NCBI RefSeq assembly: GCF_003852425.1
Contig: NZ_QAJN01000012.1
Coordinates: 244,009-308,008, forward strand
Direction of reading: 5' to 3'
From: Paucibacter sp. KBW04
GTDB lineage: Bacteria; Pseudomonadota; Gammaproteobacteria; Burkholderiales; Burkholderiaceae_C
DNA: 64,000 bases
Positions within the stretch are counted from its first letter, which is position 1. Each line of letters begins with the position of its first letter. The position numbers were made by a program, and so were the translations under genes. The notes beneath the pieces are model-generated. The model was given only the letters and a program-made list of their open reading frames with translations. It made no database searches and had not been told where the DNA came from. Positions 19,110-28,732 of this stretch are shown one piece after another.

Positions 19110-20666
19110 TCAACGCCCGATCTTGAAGAAAGCCACCGCGCTGACCAGTTGTTGAGCTTGCTGACGCAAGCTCTCGGCGGCGGCGGCACTTTCTTCCACC
19201 AGAGCGGCGTTTTGCTGGGTGACCTTGTCCATCTGGGTGATGGCTTCACCGATCTGTGACACGCCCGAGCTTTGCTCGATGCTGGCCGAGCTGATCTCGC
19301 CCACGATATCGGTCACGCGCCTGATGGCGCCGACGATCTCCTGCATGGTCTTGCCGGCTTCGTCCACCAGGCCCGTGCCTTGCTCCACCCGCTCCACGCT
19401 GGCGGCGATCAAGGTCTTGATCTCCTTGGCGGCCTCGGCGCTGCGCTGGGCCAGGCTGCGCACTTCCGACGCCACCACCGCGAAGCCGCGGCCTTGCTCA
19501 CCGGCGCGGGCCGCTTCGACCGCCGCATTCAAGGCCAGGATATTGGTCTGGAAGGCGATGCCGTCGATGACGGTGATGATGTCGGTGATCTGCTTGGAGC
19601 TGTCGTTGATGCCGCGCATGGTCTCGACCACCTGGCTCACCACCGCACCGCCCTGGGTCGCAACATTGGAGGCATTCATGGCCAGCTGATTGGCTTGCTG
19701 CGAGTTGTCGGCATTGTTGCGCACGGTGGAGCCCAGCTCGTCCATGGTGGCGGCGGTTTGTTCCAAGGCGCTGGCCTGTTCCTCGGTGCGTTGGCTCAGG
19801 TCGGAGTTGCCTTGGGCAATCTGCGCGCTGGCCGTGGCCACGCTCTCGGCATTGCTGCGCACATTGCCGACGATGCCGGCCAGGGTCTGGCGCATCTCTT
19901 CCAGCGTTTGTGCCAGTTGGGCGGTTTCATCGCGGCCCACCACCTCAATGGCCTGGCTCATATCGCCTTCGCTCATGCGCTTGGCGCCTTCCACCGCGCG
20001 ACTCAGGCTGCTGGTCACATTGCGGCTGATCCAAAGCCCCAGGCCCACACCCAGGCTCAGGCTCACAAGGATCAAGGCGATGGCCCAGTTGCGGCTGCTG
20101 CTGTAAGTCTCCGCATTGGCTGCGACCAATCTTTGGGTGTTGGCCTCCTTGAAGCGAGCAATAGCCGTCATCTGATCGTCCACCTTGTTCACCGCTGGTG
20201 AGAAGTTCGTCAGAAGAAAGCTTGTGACTTCTTGGCTCTCGCCAATCTTGCTGGCGCTGATTTTCTCAATGAGCTTGGCGAGCACGGTTTCGTACTCTGT
20301 CCAAAAGCCCGCCAATTTGGCAATTTCAGCCTTGCCCTTTTCCGAAAGAAAGTACTTGCCTGCAAGGGCCATATTTGATTTGGTCAGTTCAAGATTTGCT
20401 TTCGTCGCGGTCAAGGCCTTGGAGCGTGTCTCAGCATCCGGAGCGAGGATGGCGGTGCGAACCTCACGGCTGATGTAGATCAGATTGATGTTGGCTTCCT
20501 TGATGGCTGAAAGCCCAGGCAACTCCCGCTCAAAAACCTGTTTGGCGCCTTCATTGATGCTGGCCGTGGTTCTCATGCCAATCATGCCAATGGCCACGCC
20601 GAAAAGTGCCACTGCGATGAAGCCGGCAATCAGCTTCGTGGAAATTTTGTAGTCAGAGAGATTCAT
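19110..20666 (-). CDS. Methyl-accepting chemotaxis protein
   Basis: A 518-residue transmembrane chemoreceptor. One span near residues 10-30, a periplasmic four-helix-bundle type ligand domain to about 190, a second span near 193-215 and a HAMP domain (SRAVEGAKRMSEGDM) lead into the cytoplasmic coiled-coil signalling domain. The hairpin tip that contacts CheA/CheW is recognisable as [20 protein letters not shown]. The C-terminus has no receptor-tethering pentapeptide. It is divergent from a second, closely similar receptor at 21176; no chemotaxis kinase or adaptor genes are in the window. The ligand is unknown. Confidence 0.93.
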   Translation of the reverse strand: MNLSDYKISTKLIAGFIAVALFGVAIGMIGMRTTASINEGAKQVFERELPGLSAIKEANINLIYISREVRTAILAPDAETRSKALTATKANLELTKSNMALAGKYFLSEKGKAEIAKLAGFWTEYETVLAKLIEKISASKIGESQEVTSFLLTNFSPAVNKVDDQMTAIARFKEANTQRLVAANAETYSSSRNWAIALILVSLSLGVGLGLWISRNVTSSLSRAVEGAKRMSEGDMSQAIEVVGRDETAQLAQTLEEMRQTLAGIVGNVRSNAESVATASAQIAQGNSDLSQRTEEQASALEQTAATMDELGSTVRNNADNSQQANQLAMNASNVATQGGAVVSQVVETMRGINDSSKQITDIITVIDGIAFQTNILALNAAVEAARAGEQGRGFAVVASEVRSLAQRSAEAAKEIKTLIAASVERVEQGTGLVDEAGKTMQEIVGAIRRVTDIVGEISSASIEQSSGVSQIGEAITQMDKVTQQNAALVEESAAAAESLRQQAQQLVSAVAFFKIGR

Positions 20667-21175
20667 ACATTGGACTCCGAATCACTAGAAAGACCAGAAG
20701 GGGAGGAGGCGCAGGCAGAGGATTCGGCAGCGGCTGGGGAGGCTGCGAGGAATCTGGGTCAGGCGCTGTGCGCGCGGGCTCAAACGCTGCGCGTTGGGCG
20801 GGAGGGGATAGCCATCGAAACAAGCAGTCCTTGCAAAAGATTGCACCCTGGCCTTGCTCAAACAAGGTTTTCAGGGCAGCTCCCTCCGACCACTCGTCGA
20901 TGTGGACATGAGTTCCAACGCACCGCCTCCTTGCTGGGCAGGGGCGGCATCTGACTCAGGTCTCCAGGCCATGAAAGCCCATGGCTTGTACATGGTTTTC
21001 GCCAGCCTAATGCCTTTCTTGATGCCTGGTTTTGATTTAAGTGCTCAATTCGTGGCCTTTTTCGCCGAACTAGAAAAGCTTGCACTTCGGTGCCTTTCAG
21101 ATCCATCGTTTTTTTGATGCGGCGCTGCACAATCGGCGCCGGTCCATGCGTTTTGTTGTTAGTGAGAGGTCCTCA
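20667..21175. other. Intergenic region between two divergent chemoreceptor genes
   Basis: 509 bp that should hold both promoters. Open frames here lack ribosome sites and protein-like composition, so I call no gene. I looked for flagellar sigma-28 promoters (TAAA-N15-GCCGATAA); GCCGAACT near 21064 and GCCGAATC on the minus strand near 20725 lack a correctly spaced -35 box. Confidence 0.5.
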
Positions 21176-22720
21176 ATGGGTCACACATCCACGTTCGGAA
21201 TTGCCAAGCGTCTGTATGCCGCCTCCCTGCTCCTGGTCGTCTGCCTGGTGGTGGTGGCGGTGGTCAGTTGGAATTCGCTCTCGGCTGTCGCGGCTAACGG
21301 AGACTCGGTGAACGAGTTGCGGGTGCCGCAGCTGATGCGCATCGCGTCTGCTCAGCTCAATCTGACCCGGGTTTCTTTGCAGGTGCGCCACGCCATCTTG
21401 GTGCGGACGCCGCAAGACCTGGAAGCCACGCTGCAATACATCGACCACAAGCACCAAGAAATTGATGAGACGCTGGCGGCCTTTAACAAGGCGGCAAATG
21501 AGCCAGAGGCCAAGGAGGCCGGGCGCAAGTTGGAGGAGATCTTCAAGGAGTTTTGGCGGGTCGGGAATGAGAACATCGCCCTGATCAAGGCCGACAAGAA
21601 GATCGAAGCCTTTGACTATCTTGTGAACACCACGATCCCGGTGCGGAACCGAGCGCTGGACATCATGGAGGCCGAGGTCAAGCGTGAGAACGCGATGCTG
21701 AGCCATGAGATTGGGGTGGTCACCGGTGACGCCAAGTCGGTACGCAGCCTGGTCGTGGGCCTGGTGCTGGTGCTGGCCCTGGGGCTGCTGACCTTCTCCT
21801 GGTACATCGCCCGGCTCTTGCAGCGGCGCGTGGGCCAGTCCCAGGCCGTGGTGGAGCGGGTGCGTGACGGCAATCTGAGTGTGGACATCGTGGACCGCGA
21901 GAACGACGAGTTCTCGCCCCTGCTGGCGGCCATGCAGGAGATGCAAAAGTCGCTCACCCGGGTGGTGGGCACCGTGCGCAGCAATGCCGAGAGCGTGGCC
22001 ACGGCCAGCGCCCAGATTGCTCAGGGCAATCAAGACCTTTCGCAACGCACCGAGAGCCAAGCCGGCGCGCTGGAGCAAACCGCCTCATCGATGAGCCAGC
22101 TGGGCACCACCGTGACCCAGAACGCCGAGAGCGCCGCCCAGGCCAATCAGCTGGCCATGAGTGCCTCCACCGTGGCCCAGCAGGGCGGCGATGTGGTGGG
22201 TGAGGTGGTGGGCACGATGAAGGACATCAACGACAGCTCCAAGAAGATCGCCGACATCATCTCGGTGATCGACGGCATCGCCTTCCAGACCAATATCCTG
22301 GCCCTGAATGCGGCGGTGGAAGCGGCACGGGCCGGCGAGCAAGGCCGCGGCTTTGCCGTCGTGGCCGGCGAGGTCCGCAGCCTGGCCCAGCGCAGCGCCG
22401 AGGCGGCGCGCGAGATCAAGACCCTGATCATGGCCAGTGTGGAGCGGGTGGACCGCGGCACCCAGCTGGTGGACAAGGCCGGTAGCACCATGCTGGAGGT
22501 GGTCAGCGCCATCCGCCGGGTGAGCGATATCGTCAGCGAGATTGCCTCGGCCAGTGCCGAGCAGAGCCGGGGCGTGGCCGTGGTGGGCTCGGCCCTGACG
22601 CAGATGGACCAGAGCACCCAGCAGAACGCCGCCTTGGTGGAGCAAAGCGCCGCTGCCGCCGAAAGCCTGCGCGGCCAGGCCTCCCAACTGGTGGAAGCCG
22701 TCGCGGTTTTCAGGCTTTAA
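21176..22720 (+). CDS. Methyl-accepting chemotaxis protein
   Basis: A 514-residue chemoreceptor with the same plan as its divergent neighbour: a span near 12-32, a periplasmic helical-bundle domain to about 185, a second span near 190-210, HAMP, then the signalling domain with [24 protein letters not shown]. The ATG at 21176 is preceded by GAGAGG and starts just before the first span; the open frame upstream is not protein-like. The signalling domains of the two receptors are nearly identical in stretches while the sensor domains differ, so they are paralogues with different ligands. Confidence 0.93.
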   Translation: MGHTSTFGIAKRLYAASLLLVVCLVVVAVVSWNSLSAVAANGDSVNELRVPQLMRIASAQLNLTRVSLQVRHAILVRTPQDLEATLQYIDHKHQEIDETLAAFNKAANEPEAKEAGRKLEEIFKEFWRVGNENIALIKADKKIEAFDYLVNTTIPVRNRALDIMEAEVKRENAMLSHEIGVVTGDAKSVRSLVVGLVLVLALGLLTFSWYIARLLQRRVGQSQAVVERVRDGNLSVDIVDRENDEFSPLLAAMQEMQKSLTRVVGTVRSNAESVATASAQIAQGNQDLSQRTESQAGALEQTASSMSQLGTTVTQNAESAAQANQLAMSASTVAQQGGDVVGEVVGTMKDINDSSKKIADIISVIDGIAFQTNILALNAAVEAARAGEQGRGFAVVAGEVRSLAQRSAEAAREIKTLIMASVERVDRGTQLVDKAGSTMLEVVSAIRRVSDIVSEIASASAEQSRGVAVVGSALTQMDQSTQQNAALVEQSAAAAESLRGQASQLVEAVAVFRL

Positions 22721-22724
22721 ACGC

Positions 22725-22744
22725 GGCTGCGCGCTGGCGCAGCC
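22725..22744 (+). other. GC hairpin after the chemoreceptor gene
   Basis: GGCTGCG / CGCAGCC with a six-base loop, beginning five bases after the chemoreceptor stop codon. No T-run follows, so termination is uncertain; it may protect the mRNA end. Confidence 0.4.
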
Positions 22745-22838
22745 TTCGGGGGCCCTGCTTTGTCGCCCATGGGACTGGGGCTGTGAATTTGGCATGATTC
22801 AATTCAGCACAAATTTGCATTCCGCAGGAGCCCTTCCC

Positions 22839-23876
22839 ATGAGCCAAAACAAGACCCTCAATCGCCAGATCCTCCTGGCCTCACGCCCCCAGGGCGAGCC
22901 CACGACTCAGAACTTCACCCTGCGTGAGCAGGCGCTGCCCACGGCCGATGAGTTGGCCGAGGGTCAGGTCTTGATCCGAAATCATTTCCTGAGCCTGGAC
23001 CCGTATATGCGCGGCCGCATGAATGACGGCAAGAGCTATGCCCAGCCCCAGCCCTTGAATGAGGTGATGATTGGCGCAACCGCCGGTGAGGTCATCGCCT
23101 CCAAGAACGCCCACTTTGTTGTCGGCGACAAGGTGTGGGGCATGGGCGGTTGGCAGGAATATTTTGTGGTGGATGCCGCCCAGCGCGGCGTGCTGCAAAA
23201 GGTGGACACCACCCACATCCCCCTGTCGGCCTACCTCGGCGCCGTGGGCATGCCCGGCGTGACGGCCTGGTACGGCTTGATCAAAATCATCAATCCCAAG
23301 GCCGGTGAGACCGTGGTGGTCAGCGCCGCCAGCGGCGCGGTGGGCAGCGTGGTGGGCCAGCTGGCCAAGGCGCGCGGTGCGCGCGCCGTGGGCCTGGCCG
23401 GTGGTGCGGACAAATGCCGTTATGTGGTCGAGGAGCTGGGCTTTGATGCCTGCATCGACTACAAGCAGCACGCCGATCTGCGCTCGCTCTCGGCCGCGCT
23501 CAAGGCCGCTTGCCCGAATGGCATCGACGGGCATTTTGAAAACGTGGGCGGCATGATTCTGGACGCGGTGATGCTGCGCGCCAATGCCTTCAGCCGTGTG
23601 GCCATGTGCGGCATGATCTCCGGCTACAACGGCGAGCCCATCCCCCTGGCCGCGCCCCAGCTGATCCTGACCAATCGCATGAAGGTGGAGGGCTTCATCG
23701 TCAGCGAGCATATGGAAGTCTGGCCCGAGGCCTTGAAGGAGCTGGGCGGCCTGGTCGCCACCGGCAAGCTCAAGTTCCGGGAGTCGGTGGCCCAAGGCAT
23801 TGCCGCTGCGCCCGAAGCATTCTTGGGCCTGCTCAAGGGCAAGAATTTCGGCAAGCAGCTGGTCAAGCTGGTTTGA
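22839..23876 (+). CDS. Zinc-independent NADP-dependent oxidoreductase (CurA/leukotriene B4 dehydrogenase-like)
   Basis: A 345-residue medium-chain reductase, the same length as E. coli CurA. It has the LSLDPYMRGRM motif near residues 50-60, the NADP-binding SAASGAVGSVVGQ near 160-172, and the family C-terminus GLLKGKNFGKQLV. Such enzymes reduce alkenals, alkenones or similar activated double bonds with NADPH. The ATG at 22839 follows CAGGAG. The stop overlaps the start of the next gene by one base (TGATG), so it heads a coupled run of four genes. Confidence 0.88.
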   Translation: MSQNKTLNRQILLASRPQGEPTTQNFTLREQALPTADELAEGQVLIRNHFLSLDPYMRGRMNDGKSYAQPQPLNEVMIGATAGEVIASKNAHFVVGDKVWGMGGWQEYFVVDAAQRGVLQKVDTTHIPLSAYLGAVGMPGVTAWYGLIKIINPKAGETVVVSAASGAVGSVVGQLAKARGARAVGLAGGADKCRYVVEELGFDACIDYKQHADLRSLSAALKAACPNGIDGHFENVGGMILDAVMLRANAFSRVAMCGMISGYNGEPIPLAAPQLILTNRMKVEGFIVSEHMEVWPEALKELGGLVATGKLKFRESVAQGIAAAPEAFLGLLKGKNFGKQLVKLV

Positions 23877-24352
23877 TGGGCGAGCTGCTTTGGCATTGCG
23901 CGCCCCTGCATGAGCTGAACGCCGTCCAGCTCTACCAAGCCCTGGCCCTGCGGGCTCGGGTGTTTGTGCTGGAGCAGCAATGCGTTTATCTGGACCCAGA
24001 CGGCGTCGATCTGCACAGCTGGCATTTGCTGGGCAGTGAGCCTGGCAGCGGCGACTTGCAAGCCTATGCCCGCCTGCTGCCGCCTCTGGCCAAGGGCACT
24101 AGCCATGTTTTGCCCGAGATCGGTCGGGTCGTGACGGCCCCCGAGGCGCGCGGCGCGGGCCAGGGCCGGCGCCTGATGCAAGAGGCCGTGCAGGCCTGCG
24201 GGCGCCTGTGGCCGGGGCAAGACCTGGCCCTCAGCGCCCAAGCCCATCTGCAAGGCTTTTACGCCAGCCTGGGCTTTGAGCCGGTCTCTGCCGTCTACGA
24301 CGAGGACGGCATTGATCACATCGATATGCAGAGAAAGGCCGACCCGCGATGA
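23876..24352 (+). CDS. ElaA-type GNAT N-acetyltransferase
   Basis: A 158-residue GNAT protein that aligns by eye with E. coli ElaA along its length: LYQALALRARVFVLEQQC near the start, the acetyl-CoA loop RGAGQGRRLM near 95-105, and the AHLQGFYASLGFEPVS...YDEDGIDHIDM ending. ElaA proteins acetylate unknown small molecules. The start codon overlaps the stop of the oxidoreductase, and the end overlaps the GST gene (ATGA). Confidence 0.85.
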   Translation: MGELLWHCAPLHELNAVQLYQALALRARVFVLEQQCVYLDPDGVDLHSWHLLGSEPGSGDLQAYARLLPPLAKGTSHVLPEIGRVVTAPEARGAGQGRRLMQEAVQACGRLWPGQDLALSAQAHLQGFYASLGFEPVSAVYDEDGIDHIDMQRKADPR

Positions 24353-25302
24353 AAACCCCCCATCCCCACCTGATCTTGCACCACTACCCCGGCTCGCCGT
24401 TCTCCGAGAAGCTGCGCCTGATCCTGGGCAGCAAGGGTTTGAGTTGGCTCAGCGTGACGGTGCCGGTGATGCTGCCCAAGCCCGATGTGCAGGCCTTGAC
24501 CGGCGGCTATCGACGCACACCTTTTCTGCAGCTGGCGGGCGATGTCGTTTGCGACACGGCCCTGATCTGCGAGCTGCTGGAGGCTGTCCAGCCCGAGCCG
24601 AGCTTGTTCCCGGCCGCCATTGCAGGCCAGGCCCGTATGCAGGCGCAATGGGCCGATCGCGAGCTGTTCTGGGCGGCTGTGCCCTACACCATGCAGCCGG
24701 CCGGGGCGGCCGCCATCTTTGCCGGGGCGCCGCCGGAGTTTTTGGCCGCTTTTGCGGCCGACCGCGCGGCCATGCTGGGCGGCATGAAGCGACCCTCGGT
24801 GGCGGACGCCACGGCAGCTCTGCGCACGCAGCTGCAGTGGCTGGAATCCCAGCTCGCCGATGGCCGCCGCTTCTTGCTGGGCGAAGTCTCCAGCGTGGCT
24901 GATTTCTCGGTGGCGCAAAGCCTCTGGTACATCCGCCGAGCCCCACCGGTGGCCGGTGTTCTGGCGCCCTACAGCCGCTTGAACGACTGGTTCGAGCGCG
25001 TGGCCGCTTTCGGCCATGGCCGCAGCGAGAAGCTGAGCAGCGAGGCCGCGCTGGCCATCGCTCGCGAGCAGGGGCCGCAGCTGCCGGTGGCGGTACAGCC
25101 CGGCCTGGGTTTTGAGGCCGGTCAGACCGTGCAGGTGGCCGCCAGCGATTACGCCAGCGACGCGGTGCGTGGCGAGTTGGTGGGTCTGACGGAGGAACGC
25201 ATCAGCCTGGCGCGCTTGGACGAGCGGGCCGGACGGGTGCATGTGCATTTCCCGCGCATGGGTTACAGCCTGCGCAAGGACACTGGAGACGCAAAATCAT
25301 GA
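24349..25302 (+). CDS. Glutathione S-transferase family protein with C-terminal extension
   Basis: A 317-residue protein. The N-terminal thioredoxin-like half (HHYPGSPFSEKLRLIL, then the TPFLQL cis-proline region) and the helical C-terminal half (VADFSVAQSLWYI) are GST features, with Ser in PFSEK at the place of the catalytic residue. A normal GST ends near 230-240; about 75 more residues (rich in beta-type sequence) follow and are not recognised. Coupled by ATGA overlaps to the acetyltransferase before it and to the SDR after it. Confidence 0.8.
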   Translation: MKTPHPHLILHHYPGSPFSEKLRLILGSKGLSWLSVTVPVMLPKPDVQALTGGYRRTPFLQLAGDVVCDTALICELLEAVQPEPSLFPAAIAGQARMQAQWADRELFWAAVPYTMQPAGAAAIFAGAPPEFLAAFAADRAAMLGGMKRPSVADATAALRTQLQWLESQLADGRRFLLGEVSSVADFSVAQSLWYIRRAPPVAGVLAPYSRLNDWFERVAAFGHGRSEKLSSEAALAIAREQGPQLPVAVQPGLGFEAGQTVQVAASDYASDAVRGELVGLTEERISLARLDERAGRVHVHFPRMGYSLRKDTGDAKS

Positions 25303-26204
25303 GCAAAAGCCATCAGGGCAAGACCGCCGTCATCACCGGCGCGGGTTCGGGCTTCGGCCTGGAAGTGGCGCGGCTGGCGGCGGCGCGCGGCATGAATCTG
25401 GTGCTCTGCGATGTGCAGGCCGATGCCTTGGAAAAAGCCGCGGCCGAGTTCGATGGTTTGCCAGTGCTGGCCCAGCGGGTCGATGTGTCCAAGGCGGCCG
25501 AGATGGAGGCGCTGGCCGCCGCCGTGAAGCAGCGCTTTGGTGCCCCGCACTTTGTCTTCAACAATGCCGGCGTGGGCTCGGGCGGCCTGGTGTGGGAAAA
25601 CACCTTGGCCGATTGGGAATGGGTGCTGGGCGTTAATCTGATGGGGGTGGTGCATGGCGTGCGTCTGTTCACCCCCATGATGCTGGAGGCGGCCGCCGCC
25701 GACCCGGCTTACCAGGGCCATATCGTCAACACCGCCTCCATGGCCGGCATGGTCAATGCGCCGAATATGGGCGTGTACAACGTCTCCAAACACGCGGTCG
25801 TGGCCTTGAGCGAGACGCTCTATCAAGACCTGGCCCTGGTGACGCAGCAGGTCCATGCCGCTGTGCTCTGCCCCTTCTTTGTGCCCACGGGTATTGCGCA
25901 AAGCCATCGCAACCGGCCGGGTGAGCTGGCCGCAGCCAAGCCGACCAAGAGCCAGCTGGTGTCTCAGGCCATGAGCGACAAGGCCGTGTCCGCTGGCAAG
26001 GTGACGGCGGCTGAGGTGGCGGCCATGGTGTTCGCCGCTGTGGACTCGGGCCAGTTCTATATTTTCAGCCACCCCAAATCCCTGGCTGGAGTGCAGGTTC
26101 GCATGGAAGATGTGATGCAGCTGCGCAACCCCAGCGACCCCTTCAAGGACAAGCCGGAGCTAGGCGCGCAGATCGCCGCCTTGCTGAAGTCGGCAGGAGG
26201 CTAG
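25299..26204 (+). CDS. Short-chain dehydrogenase/reductase (SDR)
   Basis: A 301-residue SDR with TGAGSGFG near residues 13-20, NNAG near 87-90, the serine in NTASMAGM and the catalytic Tyr160/Lys164 in YNVSKHA. It is longer than a 250-residue core SDR because of a C-terminal part that continues to DKPELGAQIAALL. It ends the coupled group oxidoreductase-acetyltransferase-GST-SDR, which looks like a detoxification or xenobiotic module, although no substrate is identified. Confidence 0.87.
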   Translation: MSKSHQGKTAVITGAGSGFGLEVARLAAARGMNLVLCDVQADALEKAAAEFDGLPVLAQRVDVSKAAEMEALAAAVKQRFGAPHFVFNNAGVGSGGLVWENTLADWEWVLGVNLMGVVHGVRLFTPMMLEAAAADPAYQGHIVNTASMAGMVNAPNMGVYNVSKHAVVALSETLYQDLALVTQQVHAAVLCPFFVPTGIAQSHRNRPGELAAAKPTKSQLVSQAMSDKAVSAGKVTAAEVAAMVFAAVDSGQFYIFSHPKSLAGVQVRMEDVMQLRNPSDPFKDKPELGAQIAALLKSAGG

Positions 26205-26256
26205 GGCGGCGGAATCTGGCACACTCCCTGCCCCCGCTCTCTTTACTGCCCTGCAC

Positions 26257-27540
26257 ATGCCTTCCACTTCCCCTCGCTCCAACAAACACGCCCTGGTCAT
26301 CGGTGGCGGTCCAGCGGGGCTGATGGCGGCCGAGCGCCTGCGCGCGGCCGGCCTGGAGGTCGAGGTCTGCGATGCCATGCCTTCGGTAGGCCGCAAGTTC
26401 CTGCTGGCCGGCAAGGGCGGTTTGAACCTGACCCATTCCGAAGACAAGGCCGATTTCATTCAACGTTATGCCGAGCGCAACGCGGAAGTGGCGCGCTGGT
26501 TGGACACCCTGGACGCCGAGGGCCTGCGCGCCTGGGCGGCCGAGCTGGGTGTGGAGACTTTTGTGGGCAGCTCGGGCCGGGTCTTCCCCTCGTCCATGAA
26601 GGCCGCGCCCCTGCTGCGCGCCTGGCTGCACCGCTTGCGTGAGGCGGGCGTGCGCTTTTCCATGCGCCAGCGCTGGCTGGGCTGGGCGGCCGATGGTCAG
26701 CTGAAGTTCGAGGGCGAGCAGGGGCAGGAGCGTTTGCTCAAACCTGATGTGCTGGTGCTGGCCTTGGGCGGCGCCTCCTGGCCGCAGCTGGGCTCCAACG
26801 GCGCTTGGCTGCCTTTGCTGGCTGCACGCGGTGTGAACATCGCCCCCTTACAAGCCGCCAACTGCGGTTTTGATCTGGGCCCGCGCCGCGCAGGCGCTGA
26901 GGTGCCGGGTTGGAGCCCCCTGTTTGCCGAGAAATTCGCCGGCCTGCCCATCAAGCCGGTGGCCCTGCATTTCGTCAGCAGCAAGAGTGGCCGCCAGTTC
27001 GCCCGCCAGGGTGAGTTTGTGGTGACGGCCAGCGGCATCGAAGGCTCCTTGGTCTACGCCGCCGCCCATCTGCTGCGTGAAGAGATCAATGAACAAGGCG
27101 AGGCCCTGGTTCATCTGGACCTGCTGCCCGATCGCACGGAGGACTTCGTCGCCGCCGAGGTCTCGCGCCCGCGCGGGCCCCGCTCGCTCTCTACCCATCT
27201 GAAAAGCCGCTTGGGCATCGAAGGCCTGAAGGCCGGCCTGCTGCACGAGGTGCTGAGCAAGGAGGAGTACAAGGACGAGGCCTTGCTGGCTCGCACCCTC
27301 AAGCGCCTGCCCCTGCGCCTGAAAGCCGCCCGTCCCGTGGCCGAGGCCATCAGCACGGCGGGTGGCGTGCGTCTGGAGGAACTGGACACCGGGCTGATGC
27401 TGAAGGCCTTGCCGGGTGTGTTCTGCGCCGGTGAGATGCTGGACTGGGAGGCGCCCACCGGCGGCTATCTGCTGACGGCCAGCATGGCCAGCGGCGCGGT
27501 GGCGGGCGAGGGCGCGGCGCGCTGGGCCTTGAGCCAATAA
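26257..27540 (+). CDS. HI0933/YhiN-family FAD-dependent flavoprotein
   Basis: A 427-residue flavoprotein. The FAD-binding GGGPAGLMAAERL is near residues 16-28 and the second motif GKGGLNLTHSE near 53-63 is typical of the HI0933/YhiN group. FCAGEMLDWEAPTGGYLLTAS near the C-terminus is the FAD-contacting signature of that family. The biochemical role of these proteins is not established. No ribosome site is obvious before the ATG. Confidence 0.85.
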   Translation: MPSTSPRSNKHALVIGGGPAGLMAAERLRAAGLEVEVCDAMPSVGRKFLLAGKGGLNLTHSEDKADFIQRYAERNAEVARWLDTLDAEGLRAWAAELGVETFVGSSGRVFPSSMKAAPLLRAWLHRLREAGVRFSMRQRWLGWAADGQLKFEGEQGQERLLKPDVLVLALGGASWPQLGSNGAWLPLLAARGVNIAPLQAANCGFDLGPRRAGAEVPGWSPLFAEKFAGLPIKPVALHFVSSKSGRQFARQGEFVVTASGIEGSLVYAAAHLLREEINEQGEALVHLDLLPDRTEDFVAAEVSRPRGPRSLSTHLKSRLGIEGLKAGLLHEVLSKEEYKDEALLARTLKRLPLRLKAARPVAEAISTAGGVRLEELDTGLMLKALPGVFCAGEMLDWEAPTGGYLLTASMASGAVAGEGAARWALSQ

Positions 27541-27547
27541 ACCGGGC

Positions 27548-28729
27548 TCAAGGCTTGGGCGGGAGGAGTTCGATCAGCTTTTGCTGGGCCGTGTTGACGT
27601 CTTTGCTGTACTCCTCGATATAGCGCTGGCGTTCCTCGCTGGCCCACTCGGCGTTGGAGAAGCTGCCGGGTGCATAGCTGGTGCTGGTGTAAACCAGGCC
27701 GGGCCAGCGCGGCATCATGGCGCGGTCGGGGAAGCGGTCGGCCAGCAGCAAAAAGCCCTGCACATCGCGCAGCTTGATTGGAAAAGCGGGCTGCGAATCC
27801 TGCAAGAGCTTGCCAAACAGGCGCAGGCGGAAGTCCTGGTTGCCGGCCTCGACTTCCTCGTTGAACTGCAGCAGGGCAAACATTTGGCCCTTGGCATCTT
27901 CCACCCGGGCGCTCACCACATAACGCCCCGCCTGATTGATCTTGGCGCCGATCAAAAAATCCAGTGAGCCCTGCGCCAGCTGCTCGCGCACCGTGCCCGT
28001 CCATTGCGCGGGAATCAGGGGCTGGTAGACGATGTCAAAGCTCAGCTGACCCAGGCGCCCGTTCTGGTTGTACTGCACCTGCACCCGCAGGGTGCCGGCA
28101 AAGTCGGCAAAGCCCTGGCTCGCCGGGTTGAAGGAGGCGCGCAGCACGCCGTCGCCTCCGGCCACAAAGTTCAGGGCCACCTGGGGCCGGCCCTGAGCCT
28201 GGCGTGGGTCGGGCAGGTCAAAGGCCAGGGCGCGGGTCGCCAGCAAGGGCAGGGTCTGGCCACTGTTGTCGAGCGCGGCGAAGCTGAAGTTCACCGTCTC
28301 ATTGCCGCTCATGAAGATGCGGTCCTGCGTGCTGACGATACGCACCCCGTCCACGCCCTTGCCGTCGGGCGTGCGCATGGGCGACTCCGAGACGACGGGG
28401 GCAAAGGGCTGGCGCTGGTCGGGGTGCTCGCTGATGGGGCGGGACTCGGGCGGGTAGCGGGTGGACTGCTTGTAGTGATCCAGGCTTTGCTGGGCACGCT
28501 CCAAGCGCTGCTGCCAGAGTTGGCGCTGGGCTTGGGCGTCTTGCCTGGCTTCCAATTTGAGCGGGCTGGTGTTGGTGGGCGTTGGCACCGAAGCCGGCGC
28601 GGAGGCGGCGCTGGCCTGCAGCTTCACCCCTGCCTCAGCTGGGGCCGGGCTGCGCAAGGCCAGAAAGACCAGGCAGGCCACAGCCACCAGCCCCAGCAGC
28701 AGAGCTGCCCATTCGCGTTTGCTCTTCAA
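27548..28729 (-). CDS. Membrane-anchored periplasmic protein of unknown function, partner of the hydrolase-like gene
   Basis: A 393-residue protein that I do not recognise. One hydrophobic span at about 8-26 is followed by an Ala/Pro/Ser/Thr linker (28-56) and a short charged helical segment (58-90). A long beta-rich periplasmic part of about 300 residues follows, containing segments such as RIFMSGNETVNFSF and GRYVVSARVEDAKGQ that look like Ig-type sandwich strands. It begins three bases after the stop of the secreted hydrolase-like gene, so the two are co-transcribed. The layout (secreted enzyme, then an N-anchored periplasmic protein with a Pro/Ala linker) resembles lipase plus its foldase, but the foldase motif RxxFDY is not present. 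Confidence 0.7.
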   Translation of the reverse strand: MKSKREWAALLLGLVAVACLVFLALRSPAPAEAGVKLQASAASAPASVPTPTNTSPLKLEARQDAQAQRQLWQQRLERAQQSLDHYKQSTRYPPESRPISEHPDQRQPFAPVVSESPMRTPDGKGVDGVRIVSTQDRIFMSGNETVNFSFAALDNSGQTLPLLATRALAFDLPDPRQAQGRPQVALNFVAGGDGVLRASFNPASQGFADFAGTLRVQVQYNQNGRLGQLSFDIVYQPLIPAQWTGTVREQLAQGSLDFLIGAKINQAGRYVVSARVEDAKGQMFALLQFNEEVEAGNQDFRLRLFGKLLQDSQPAFPIKLRDVQGFLLLADRFPDRAMMPRWPGLVYTSTSYAPGSFSNAEWASEERQRYIEEYSKDVNTAQQKLIELLPPKP

Positions 28730-28732
28730 ACC

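Noticed and set aside
20700-21080. Flagellar sigma-28 promoters for the chemoreceptors
   Set aside because: GCCGAA-like -10 strings occur but none has TAAA at the right distance.
20670-21117. Small open frames between the two chemoreceptors
   Set aside because: No ribosome sites, no protein-like composition and no recognisable similarity.
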